Made by a program: the position numbers and the translations under genes
NCBI RefSeq assembly: GCF_009910365.1
Contig: NZ_CP036423.1
Coordinates: forward strand, 372,001 to 436,000
Reading direction: 5' to 3'
DNA: 64,000 nucleotides
DNA from: Aequoribacter fuscus
Lineage (GTDB): Bacteria > Pseudomonadota > Gammaproteobacteria > Pseudomonadales > Halieaceae
Part shown: piece by piece, positions 27,401 to 35,310 of the stretch
How positions within the stretch are numbered: position 1 is the stretch's first letter
Layout: every line of letters starts with the position of its first letter
Notes under the pieces: generated by a model
Databases searched by the model: none
The model's input: only the letters and a program-made list of their open reading frames with translations
Told to the model about the DNA's origin: nothing

Positions 27401-28444
27401 ATGATAAAAATACTCCTAGCAACTTGTTTGGGGCTGCTCAGTCTTACTTTACGCGCCGCCGATGACTGTGGACAAGGATCTGCCTTGACCTCCGTCTGTG
27501 GATTGACAGCGCCTGAAGATATTGAGCTTGCCGGCGATAGTCAATCGCTTCTGGTCGGCGAAATGATTCTCGGCGGCCGCCTTATGGCCTTAAAAATTGA
27601 TAGCGTGACTGAAGAGCCGAGAGAATTGTACCCAGCGCTGTCAGTCGAGGGCGCAGCGGATTGGGGCAGTGATGACTGCACTGTGTATCCCGATCAGATG
27701 ACCTTTCACGGCATAGATTTGTCTGAGCGCGAGAATGGCCAGTGGCAGCTATTAGTTGTGAACCATGGTTTGCGTGAATCAGTAGAATTTTTTCAGGTCG
27801 TGACCGATGAGCTCGGAACTCCCGAGTCACTGGTATGGAGAGGCTGTGTTTTGGCGCCTGACGGCGAGAGTCTGAACGACGTGGCGGCACTACCGGGAGG
27901 CGGGTTTTTAAGCACGACCCCCTTTGTTGGCAGTGAGCTGTGGTCTATTGCCAAGGCCTTGGTGGGGTTTAACACAGGTTACGTCCGCCAGTGGGAGCAA
28001 AACTCCGGCTGGAGGCGGGTGCCTAACACCGAAGGGCGGTATCCCAATGGCGTTATCGCTGCGTCAGATGGCAGCCAGTTTCATGTCAATATGTATATCG
28101 ACGGGCTGGTCAAAACCTTTGCACTTGACGGCACTGAGCTGGGCTCGGCGACAGTATTGAACGGCGACAATCTGAGTTGGGGGCAAGACGGTAAAATTCG
28201 TATTGCCTCGCATCGAGCCGGTAAGCTGGAAATGGTGCAAGCACTGGAGGCCTCGCCTGAAACCAATTTGCAGATTCCGTTCGCGATTTTGGAATACGAG
28301 CCAGGGAATGGCGAGGTAAAGGAGATCTTTGTTCATGACGGCAGCGAATTCGGTGCGGCAACGGTAGCCCAGCAAGTCGGTAGCAAGCTTGTTATGGGGT
28401 CATTTAAAGGCACCCGAATTGCGATTGTTGAGGTTGATGAATGA
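27401..28444 (+). CDS. Secreted lactonase-like beta-propeller (SMP-30 / paraoxonase-like)
   Basis: A protein of about 347 residues with a signal peptide ending near LTLRAADD. The mature chain reads as a six-bladed propeller: repeated strands such as GLTAPEDIELAGDSQSLLVGEM, LLVVNHGLRESVEFFQV, SLNDVAALPGGGFLSTT and YPNGVIAASDGSQFHVN. The VNHG, NDVA and NGV segments resemble the calcium-binding loops of paraoxonases and SMP-30 lactonases. The reaction and substrate are not known. I chose the ATG with a GGAA box 7 bases ahead; two ATG codons 12 and 15 bases upstream are alternatives. The gene overlaps the SLC13 permease start (ATGA). Confidence 0.72.
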   Translation: MIKILLATCLGLLSLTLRAADDCGQGSALTSVCGLTAPEDIELAGDSQSLLVGEMILGGRLMALKIDSVTEEPRELYPALSVEGAADWGSDDCTVYPDQMTFHGIDLSERENGQWQLLVVNHGLRESVEFFQVVTDELGTPESLVWRGCVLAPDGESLNDVAALPGGGFLSTTPFVGSELWSIAKALVGFNTGYVRQWEQNSGWRRVPNTEGRYPNGVIAASDGSQFHVNMYIDGLVKTFALDGTELGSATVLNGDNLSWGQDGKIRIASHRAGKLEMVQALEASPETNLQIPFAILEYEPGNGEVKEIFVHDGSEFGAATVAQQVGSKLVMGSFKGTRIAIVEVDE

Positions 28445-29814
28445 AGTTCGGCAGTAGTCTGTGGTGGGGGCCGGCGATGAGCGTCGCCATATTTGCGCTT
28501 GTGTCTGCAAGCGTAGATAACAGTGATATGGCAGTGGTTGCCGCCTTGGCTTGTCTGTGTGTCGTTTGGTGGGTGTCTGAAGCGGTGCCCATTCCCGTAA
28601 CGTCGCTGCTGCCTTTAGCGGTGCTGCCTTTGTTTGATGTGCTCACTCCCGCACAGGTGGGACAGGCTTATGGCTCGCCACTGATTTTGCTATTGCTGGG
28701 TGGTTTTTTATTGTCTAAATCTCTGGAGCACAGTGGTGCGCATCGTCGGATGGCTCTGTGGATGATCCGTGTAGTTGGAACGCACAGCGGTCCGAGGTTG
28801 GTGTTCGGGTTTATGTTGGCTGCGGCACTTTTAAGCATGTGGATATCGAATACCGCGACAACCTTAATGCTTCTACCGGTAGCTCTGGCCGTGATCGATG
28901 CGGCGAGGCAGCCCGAGAAACTTGCCATACCCTTATTACTGGGCTTGGCCTATGGTGCAAGCGTTGGTGGCTTGGGCACTCCGATCGGCACCCCACCTAA
29001 TCTAGTGTTCATGCAAGTGTACGAAAACACAGTGGGCGAGAGCGTTTCTTTTAGTCGCTGGATGTCCTGGGGTGTACCCGTTGTCGTGATTTTAGTTCCC
29101 TTGATGGCTTGGGTATTATCTCGCCGTTTTACCGATGCGGTTGATATCGAGTTGCCACGCGTTGGCGCATGGGAGGTCGCAGAAAAGCGAGTGCTGTGGG
29201 TTTTTGGCTTGACGGCCTTGGCATGGATTACACGCGGTGAGCCCTTTGGTGGGTGGAGTCAGTGGCTTGCACTGCCCAATGCCAATGACGCGTCGGTTGC
29301 GTTGCTGGCTGTGGTGGTTATGGCGATGATTAGTGATGGCAAGGGCGGACGTTTGCTGTCTTGGGAACGCGCGGTAACCATACCTTGGGGTGTTTTGTTA
29401 TTGTTTGCCGGCGGTATATGCCTCGCCAAGGGCTTTGTCAGCTCGGGCTTAAGTGACGCGATTGGTCAGTCCTTAGTCGAATTAACAGCCATGCCTACCT
29501 TTTTTCTGATACTGGCAATTTGTTTAATTGTCACGTTCACAACAGAAACAACCTCGAACACGGCAAGCACGACGTTGCTGATGCCAATTTTAGCGGCTAC
29601 GGCTCTGTCAGCTGGGATTGCTCCAGAGTTGATCATGGTTCCCGCTGCCATGAGTGCGAGCTGCGCATTCATGTTGCCTGTGGCGACGGCGCCGAATTCG
29701 GTCGTCTTCGGTAGTGGTCGCTTAACGATTCGGGACATGGCGGCCGAGGGTTTTAAGATCAACCTGTTGGCAGCATTGGTGATCAGTGTGGTGTGTTTTG
29801 TTGCTTTGGCGTAA
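28441..29814 (+). CDS. SLC13 (DASS) family sodium/anion symporter
   Basis: An inner-membrane permease of 457 residues with about eleven to twelve membrane segments. The two family SNT motifs are visible, ISNTATTLMLLP near residue 137 and TSNTASTTLLMP near 375, each in a re-entrant hairpin that binds sodium and the carboxylate. Also present are GLGTPIGTPPNLVF and a C-terminal MLPVATAPNSVVFGSG. Family members take up dicarboxylates, citrate or sulfate; the substrate cannot be decided here. The start codon overlaps the lactonase-like gene, suggesting that a product of lactone opening could be imported (inference). A terminator for the facing gene overlaps its stop codon. Confidence 0.9.
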   Translation: MKFGSSLWWGPAMSVAIFALVSASVDNSDMAVVAALACLCVVWWVSEAVPIPVTSLLPLAVLPLFDVLTPAQVGQAYGSPLILLLLGGFLLSKSLEHSGAHRRMALWMIRVVGTHSGPRLVFGFMLAAALLSMWISNTATTLMLLPVALAVIDAARQPEKLAIPLLLGLAYGASVGGLGTPIGTPPNLVFMQVYENTVGESVSFSRWMSWGVPVVVILVPLMAWVLSRRFTDAVDIELPRVGAWEVAEKRVLWVFGLTALAWITRGEPFGGWSQWLALPNANDASVALLAVVVMAMISDGKGGRLLSWERAVTIPWGVLLLFAGGICLAKGFVSSGLSDAIGQSLVELTAMPTFFLILAICLIVTFTTETTSNTASTTLLMPILAATALSAGIAPELIMVPAAMSASCAFMLPVATAPNSVVFGSGRLTIRDMAAEGFKINLLAALVISVVCFVALA

Positions 29815-29841
29815 AAAAAGAGCGATGCATCGCATCGCTCT
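29813..29841 (-). terminator. Rho-independent terminator of the peroxiredoxin gene
   Basis: Read on the minus strand, a 9-bp stem AGAGCGATG/CATCGCTCT with a five-base loop is followed by seven T residues. The T run overlaps the stop codon of the SLC13 gene on the other strand. On the plus strand the stem has no T run after it, so the terminator serves the minus strand mainly. Confidence 0.85.
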
Positions 29842-29849
29842 GTGGTCAC

Positions 29850-30329
29850 TTATAGGGACTGCATAATCGTCTCTGCTGAGCTCACATCGACGCCTGGGCC
29901 TGGCTCAACATTGAGTTGAGTGACTTTGCCGTCTTCAACGATCATGGCGAAGCGCTGGCTACGAGTGCCTAAACCAAAACCGGAACCATCCAGTTCAAGG
30001 CCCAATGCTTTGGTGAGTTCGCCATTACCATCGGCCAGCATTAAAATTTCGTCAGCGTTTTGTGCTTTGCCCCATGCACCCATTACGAATGCATCGTTAA
30101 CGGCCATACAAACGATGGTGTCAACACCTGCCGCCTTGATTTTGTCGGCATTGACGACATAGCCTGGAAGATGGGTCATGCTACAACCGGGCGTGAATGC
30201 GCCAGGAACCGCGAATAGGACGACTTTTTTGCCGTCGAAGATTTCTGCAGTTGTGATGTCCACAGGGCCTTCCGCGCCCATGGTTTTCAATTTGCATGCT
30301 GGGATCGAATCGCCTACTTGAATGGTCAT
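29850..30329 (-). CDS. Peroxiredoxin (Prx5 / AhpE-like, TSA family)
   Basis: A 159-residue thiol peroxidase that reduces hydrogen peroxide and organic peroxides in the cytosol. The active site is PGAFTPGCSMTHLPGY with the peroxidatic Cys near residue 49. The chain matches the Prx5 subfamily, including GVDTIVCMAVNDAFVMGAWG and GLGTRSQRFAMIVEDG. A resolving cysteine at the human Prx5 position is not apparent, so it probably uses glutathione or glutaredoxin as reductant, as in other bacterial 1-Cys Prx5 enzymes (inference). A GAGGAG site precedes the ATG. A strong terminator follows. Confidence 0.92.
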   Translation of the reverse strand: MTIQVGDSIPACKLKTMGAEGPVDITTAEIFDGKKVVLFAVPGAFTPGCSMTHLPGYVVNADKIKAAGVDTIVCMAVNDAFVMGAWGKAQNADEILMLADGNGELTKALGLELDGSGFGLGTRSQRFAMIVEDGKVTQLNVEPGPGVDVSSAETIMQSL

Positions 30330-30533
30330 AGAGTACTCCTCAATTGTGAATGATAGTTGCCGCGGGATTGTAAATGATTTTCGTTCTCTGTTGCCGCCCT
30401 AGAGTGCATGATTCGACAACTTTTTCCAAGCTTACGTGTTTTTATGAGAGCTAGATCACAACTTAGTTTTACCTGCTTGTAATAAGTAACTAGACTTCAT
30501 TGTTGAGTATCGACAGACTGGGGCAGTTAAACT

Positions 30534-32375
30534 TTGCGAAAAAGCGTTCACTTAAGGTTGCCTACGCAACCGGCAGCTCTTTGGCTGCTGGCGTTGTTGT
30601 GTACCCTAATGATGCTGAGCAATGAGGTTTATGCGCAGTCTGGTAGTGTTCGTCTCAGTCTCTCGCAGCTGAGCGAACCAATGGCAATTAAGCGTGATTG
30701 GCAGCGTCAGATTGGAGATTCACCAAGCTATGCTGCGGTAGATTACGATGACGCCAGCTGGGAACAGCTCCCCTTAAATGCAGTCTGGCCCAGAGGTGGA
30801 TTTCCCGAATCCCAACAGACCGCGTGGTACCGCTTGACGGTCGATTTTGGACGGCAGGCGCGGCAAAATCCACAATTCTTAGGTAACTTGGGACTAAAGA
30901 TAGGCCGAGTGTACAGCGCTTTTGAGCTTTATGCCGGCGGGAAGCTGATTGGATCGCGGGGACATCTGCCTCCGAATGCCTCGCCCGACTGGGATCGAGA
31001 TTTGGTCGTGCGTGTGCCACCCGAGGCCGTAAGTACCGACGGATCTTTGGTGCTTGCGCTTCGTGTCTGGGGCGGCCCAGAGGCCGTAACGTCGCGTTGG
31101 GGGGGTGGCGTTTACGGTGACACGCTATGGTTAGGTGATTACTTCACCCTCGCTTCCGAGGACTTCAAAACTGCCTTGGCGCCGATGTTTATGGCCGCCT
31201 TGTTTCTCTTGAGCGCGCTGTTCTCATTTTACGTGTACAGCCGCAGTGCGAGTTTGCTGTCGTACCTGTGGTTTGCCTTACTGTCGAGCGCCCTGGCTCT
31301 GTATTGCTATTCACTGTCGGATTTGCGTTTCATGGTGCCGCTTGATTTTGTGACATACGAAAAAATCGAGTACGCCTCAGTGTGCTTCGTGGCGCCCTTG
31401 TTGGTGCGTACGGTATGGTCGATTCTGGATGTCGAACTCACAGCGTTCATGCGGGCCTTGACGATTGCTTGCGCAGGCTTGGGTGCCGCACTGGCCGTTG
31501 TGCCTGGCCTTGAAATTAATTTTGGTGCGATTGATATTTTTCGGGTCTTTGCCGCAGTGCTTGTTTATCAATATCTGCAAACGATCTACGGTGCATGGCG
31601 CGCAGGTGACGACAAGGCTTTTATCTTTATCGTCGGCAGTTTGGTCTTCATTACTACCTCGGTTCACGACCTGTTTGTGACTTTGCTCTTTGATGTTGCG
31701 CCGGGCAAGATGTTGTCAATGTATGGATTTTTCTCGTTGGTTGTCTGTATGGCTGTGCTGCTCAGCAGACAATATGCTGCGGTCTTGGATAATTTGGGCG
31801 AGTTGGTTAATGAGCGCACCCAGCAGTTGCGAGATGCCAATTCACGGCTGGCACGTCATGCCCGGGAAGATGCCTTGACGCAATTATTAAATCGGCGTGG
31901 GTTTCAAGAATCGGCTGAGCAAATAATCGCGAACGTGCAGGCACAGGGTTCGACGCTGAGTTTGATTCTGTGCGATGTCGATCACTTTAAGCGGATTAAT
32001 GACCGCTATGGGCACGCCGTAGGGGATAGAGTGCTACAGCATTTGGCGCGACACTTGGGCCTGAATATTCGCGACGTTGATATTCTTGGCCGTTGGGGGG
32101 GCGAGGAGTTCATACTCGTGCTCCCCGATTTGAGTCTGTCAGGTGCACAGACGCTAGCGCAGCGTTTGTGCGATTCGTTACCCTCACAAATTTTTCGCAT
32201 CGATGGCATTCGCTTAGGCTTAACCATGACGTTTGGCGTCGCCCAGTGGCGTCAGGGCGATACGCTCGAAAGCCTGATTGCGCGGGCCGATGTGGCGCTT
32301 TACGAGGGTAAAACTCGAGGGCGATGTCAGGTTGTGTCAGAGCGACCCAATGTCGCTCAGGGTGCCTTGTCATGA
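30534..32375 (+). CDS. Membrane diguanylate cyclase with jelly-roll sensor and 7TM region (paralogue 1)
   Basis: Makes cyclic di-GMP from GTP in response to an outside signal. From the TTG start (613 residues): signal peptide to about residue 35 (VYAQS), an extracytoplasmic beta-sandwich resembling glycoside-hydrolase sugar-binding jelly rolls (DYDDASWEQLPL near 70, WYRLTVDFG, LALRVWGG near 180), a 7TMR-DISM-like block of membrane helices (about 215-420), a short coiled coil, then a GGDEF domain. The active loop is GGEEF at 522-526 and the inhibitory RxxD site (RDVD 513-516) is intact five residues ahead. The start codon is TTG with a GGGG box 9 bases upstream. It overlaps its paralogue by ATGA. 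Confidence 0.87.
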   Translation: MRKSVHLRLPTQPAALWLLALLCTLMMLSNEVYAQSGSVRLSLSQLSEPMAIKRDWQRQIGDSPSYAAVDYDDASWEQLPLNAVWPRGGFPESQQTAWYRLTVDFGRQARQNPQFLGNLGLKIGRVYSAFELYAGGKLIGSRGHLPPNASPDWDRDLVVRVPPEAVSTDGSLVLALRVWGGPEAVTSRWGGGVYGDTLWLGDYFTLASEDFKTALAPMFMAALFLLSALFSFYVYSRSASLLSYLWFALLSSALALYCYSLSDLRFMVPLDFVTYEKIEYASVCFVAPLLVRTVWSILDVELTAFMRALTIACAGLGAALAVVPGLEINFGAIDIFRVFAAVLVYQYLQTIYGAWRAGDDKAFIFIVGSLVFITTSVHDLFVTLLFDVAPGKMLSMYGFFSLVVCMAVLLSRQYAAVLDNLGELVNERTQQLRDANSRLARHAREDALTQLLNRRGFQESAEQIIANVQAQGSTLSLILCDVDHFKRINDRYGHAVGDRVLQHLARHLGLNIRDVDILGRWGGEEFILVLPDLSLSGAQTLAQRLCDSLPSQIFRIDGIRLGLTMTFGVAQWRQGDTLESLIARADVALYEGKTRGRCQVVSERPNVAQGALS

Positions 32376-34129
32376 TGAGACTGCTGGTGCTTCTATTCCT
32401 GGCACTTAGCGTTAAGACTAATGCCATGGACGTAGAGCGGGTCTTAGAGCACAGCATTGCCCTTAACGATGGTTGGGCATTTATGCCACAAGACGACTAT
32501 CGCTATTCGGCGCTTGACTATGACCACGCCACCTGGCCGACACAAAATTTAACCGACCCATGGCCCAGCGCAGGCTATCCCGCGAGTGGTCATGTGATTT
32601 GGCTGCGCAAAGAATTACAGTTTGACCTACCGCTCGATTACGCCAGAGCGGCCCGTCTCGGCTTGCGGTTCGGCCCGATTAGGCAGGCCGCAGATGTTTA
32701 CGCGGGTGGCATGAAACTGGGCTCAATTGGACAAGTTGAGGATGGGGGCGTCCCTGATTTTCGCAAGGTCAGTGTCTGGCGCATTCCGGTCGAAGCGATT
32801 ACGACTGATGGTCGTTTGGTTATTGCCATTAGGGTTTGGGGTGAATCTTTACGTTTCAGTGACAATGCCGCTAAATTTGCTCCGCATTCTCAGCTCTTAG
32901 GCGATTACGTTGCGCTGAAGCGAGAATTGCGAGCGAGCAAGTTGCCCGCCTTATTCATCGCGTTCGTGCTGTTTCTTTTTTCTCTGTTCTCGTTTTACTT
33001 GTATCGGCGTGCACACGCTTTACGCAATTATTTCTGGTTCGGTGTGGTGACCTTGAGCACGAGTGTTTTTACGTTTGTTTTTCACGATTGGCGTGAGCTG
33101 TTTGGATGGTCGGTACAATTCTCTGAACGGCTGTTGTTTTTGTCTTTCACGGCCTTGGTGCTCGGGGGGCAGCGCTTGTTGTGGAGCTTACTTGTCGAGC
33201 CATTCCCGAAATGGCTTACTGTCTATCACCTCGTCACACTGGGCGCCTCTGTTGTGTTTGTGCTACAGCCTTCTCTCTCTGTGTTGCTGGGTGTAAGAGA
33301 TGTGTTTTGGCTGGTGTTCTCTTTGTCGGTGCCTGCAGTTGCTACCTTGTTGTGGCAAAAATTGCGTGCCGGCGTAGGTGAAGCTAAGGTGGTTGTGGTG
33401 GCCGTTGTGCTATTTTTGCTCCTTGGTTGGCACGATATGGTGCGCGAGTTGTTTGCGTATCAGAGCACTTGGGCGGTTCTTTACCCCTACGGTTTTTTGA
33501 TGTTGGCGGCCACCATGGCGATTTTAATTGCGAATCGATTTGGCGCACAGGTAGAGGTTTTGGAGGCCGCTGTTGCGGTTAAGCTGGCTGAGCTAGAGGA
33601 TATCAATAGTAAGTTACGATCCTTGTCAGAGCGGGATAGTCTAACGCAGCTCGATAATCGTCGAGGTCTGGAGGACAAAGCGCGGTCCCTTTTGTCGCGT
33701 CCCGTCGATGTGAATAAGCCGGTGGTGGTCGCCCTGCTGGATATTGATCATTTTAAATTGCTCAACGACCAGCATGGTCATCAAGTAGGCGATCAGGTTT
33801 TGGCGGAGTTCGCTGAACGCCTGCGGGCATTTTGTCGCTCGCATGACTTGGTTGGGCGTTGGGGTGGTGAAGAATTCATGCTGATCCTAGAGGGTCTTGA
33901 TCGTCAAGCTGCTCGAGCGCGAGTGCAAGAGTTGCATACGATGATTGGTTCTCGACCATTTTATTGCGAGGGCGAAGCGGCGCAGACCTTCTACGTCGAC
34001 GTCACGGCAACTGTCGGTGTCGCATACTACCGTTCAGATGACACCTTCGATTCTGTGATCAGTCGCGCCGATCGCGCTCTGTATCGCGGCAAGGAGCAGG
34101 GCCGCAATCAAGTCGTTTATATCGATTAG
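32372..34129 (+). CDS. Membrane diguanylate cyclase with jelly-roll sensor and 7TM region (paralogue 2)
   Basis: A 585-residue paralogue of the preceding gene with the same architecture: signal peptide (to about residue 20), extracytoplasmic jelly-roll with DYDHATWPTQNL and LVIAIRVWGE, a multi-helix membrane block (about 190-395), then GGDEF. The catalytic loop is GGEEF at 498-502 and the RxxD inhibitory site is RSHD nine residues before it. The sensor part differs from paralogue 1 much more than the cyclase part, so the two may sense different ligands. I place the start at the ATG that overlaps the upstream stop codon (ATGA); an adjacent ATG is equally possible. The longer frame upstream is a reading of the previous gene. 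Confidence 0.87.
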   Translation: MMRLLVLLFLALSVKTNAMDVERVLEHSIALNDGWAFMPQDDYRYSALDYDHATWPTQNLTDPWPSAGYPASGHVIWLRKELQFDLPLDYARAARLGLRFGPIRQAADVYAGGMKLGSIGQVEDGGVPDFRKVSVWRIPVEAITTDGRLVIAIRVWGESLRFSDNAAKFAPHSQLLGDYVALKRELRASKLPALFIAFVLFLFSLFSFYLYRRAHALRNYFWFGVVTLSTSVFTFVFHDWRELFGWSVQFSERLLFLSFTALVLGGQRLLWSLLVEPFPKWLTVYHLVTLGASVVFVLQPSLSVLLGVRDVFWLVFSLSVPAVATLLWQKLRAGVGEAKVVVVAVVLFLLLGWHDMVRELFAYQSTWAVLYPYGFLMLAATMAILIANRFGAQVEVLEAAVAVKLAELEDINSKLRSLSERDSLTQLDNRRGLEDKARSLLSRPVDVNKPVVVALLDIDHFKLLNDQHGHQVGDQVLAEFAERLRAFCRSHDLVGRWGGEEFMLILEGLDRQAARARVQELHTMIGSRPFYCEGEAAQTFYVDVTATVGVAYYRSDDTFDSVISRADRALYRGKEQGRNQVVYID

Positions 34130-34145
34130 CAGCCCTGCCAGTGAC

Positions 34146-34550
34146 CTAGTGTAGACGTTTTTTATAATCTCGGTAGGCCAGCCCAGTCCAGCGACGAAAT
34201 GCCCGATAAAACGAATTGGTCTCGTTGTAACCAAGCTCTGCTGCAAGACATTTTCCGGGTAGCCACTTTTTCGTGAGCATTTGTTCGCATCGATACTGCC
34301 TGACCCGATCACTTAAATGCGAGAAGCTGGTGTTGTCCTCTTTAAGTCTGCGCCTCATTGTGCTGGCGCTAATTCCCAGTGAACGAGCCACATGGGGCGC
34401 ATCGCAAAAGCGCAGGTCATTATTCAGCAGTGCTTTAAGCACCGCTTGGGTTGTGTTATTAGCGTCGTAAGTACGTTTTACGTGTGGTGTGCGAATGATG
34501 GGTGCGGTGCTGCACAGAGTATCGCGCACACTTAAAGATAAACGCTGCAT
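34146..34550 (-). CDS. Minimal AraC-family DNA-binding protein
   Basis: A 134-residue protein that is almost only an AraC-type double helix-turn-helix domain. The first helix-turn-helix reads VARSLGISASTMRRRLKEDNTSFSHL (in pieces, residues 53-78) and the second CLAAELGYNETNSFYRAFRRWTGLAYRDYKK toward the end, with the conserved GY-NSFYRAFRRWTG pattern. The usual N-terminal sensor domain of about 170 residues is missing, leaving 45 residues of unknown use. A perfect AAGGAGG site precedes the ATG, so it looks like a real gene and not a fragment. It converges on the diguanylate cyclase pair; whether it controls them is unknown. Confidence 0.82.
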   Translation of the reverse strand: MQRLSLSVRDTLCSTAPIIRTPHVKRTYDANNTTQAVLKALLNNDLRFCDAPHVARSLGISASTMRRRLKEDNTSFSHLSDRVRQYRCEQMLTKKWLPGKCLAAELGYNETNSFYRAFRRWTGLAYRDYKKRLH

Positions 34551-34720
34551 CGTAACCTCCTTGTCAACGATAGTGCGGTCTGGTGTTTAGGCTTCCTGCC
34601 TGTTGAACATGTTGCACTAAAATTCACTGGCCATGCAAGGGGGTGGATGAAATTGATGACTTTGCTTGGCTGTTATCGCGAATCGGGTAAACTGTTGTTA
34701 ACCCAACAAGGAGCGGTGAT

Positions 34721-35305
34721 ATGGACTGGCTTACGCTATTGATTCCTCTAACGCTGACGGTCGTCGTTATTTGGTTGATTGCGACATACAACAACTTGGT
34801 CGCGCTCAAAAATCGTTACAAGAACGCTTTTGCGCAGATTGAGGTGCAGCTAAAGCGGCGGCACGATTTAATTCCCAATTTGGTTGAAACGGCGCGAGCT
34901 TATATGGCGCACGAGAGCGCTACTTTGGAAGCCGTAGTGGTAGCGCGTAATGAGGCCACGGCCGCACTCTCTGCCCTGACATCGGGTGGCGGTGTTGCGG
35001 CGCTAGCGGATGCTGAGTCGGTGCTTCAGTCCGCTTTGAGCAAGCTGAGTGTGACGATGGAGGCCTACCCCGATCTAAAGGCGTCGGCCAACATGCAGCA
35101 ATTGACCGAAGAGCTCAGCAGTACCGAAAACCGGGTGGCCTTTGCCCGTCAGGGCTATAACGACAGTGTCCTCGCCTACAACACCTATCGCCAGGCCTTT
35201 CCCGCTGTACTTGTTGCCGCCAAGATAGGTCATGGCGTTGATGCAGAGCTATTGGTGTTTGCCGATTCCGCCGCAATTCAAGAGGCGCCGAAGGTCAGTT
35301 TTTAA
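34721..35305 (+). CDS. lemA: LemA family protein
   Basis: A 194-residue protein with one N-terminal membrane helix (residues 4-21) and a helical bundle exposed outside or in the cytosol. The LemA signature is clear: YNNLVALKNRYKNAFAQIEVQLKRRHDLIPNLVETARAYM near 22-62, later ASANMQQLTEELSSTENRVAFARQGYNDSVLAYNTYRQAFP. The molecular role is not established; LemA genes very often pair with an M48 protease, as here, 5 bases downstream. An AAGGAG ribosome binding site precedes the ATG. Confidence 0.92.
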   Translation: MDWLTLLIPLTLTVVVIWLIATYNNLVALKNRYKNAFAQIEVQLKRRHDLIPNLVETARAYMAHESATLEAVVVARNEATAALSALTSGGGVAALADAESVLQSALSKLSVTMEAYPDLKASANMQQLTEELSSTENRVAFARQGYNDSVLAYNTYRQAFPAVLVAAKIGHGVDAELLVFADSAAIQEAPKVSF

Positions 35306-35310
35306 AGTCT

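Noticed and set aside
32324-32371. Longer N-terminus for the second diguanylate cyclase
   Set aside because: These codons overlap the first cyclase in another frame and precede a normal signal peptide; the ATGA overlap start is better.
34551-34720. Promoter of lemA (TTGGCT-16-TAAACT near 34671-34698)
   Set aside because: Both boxes match only four of six and the spacer is short; too weak to list as a feature.
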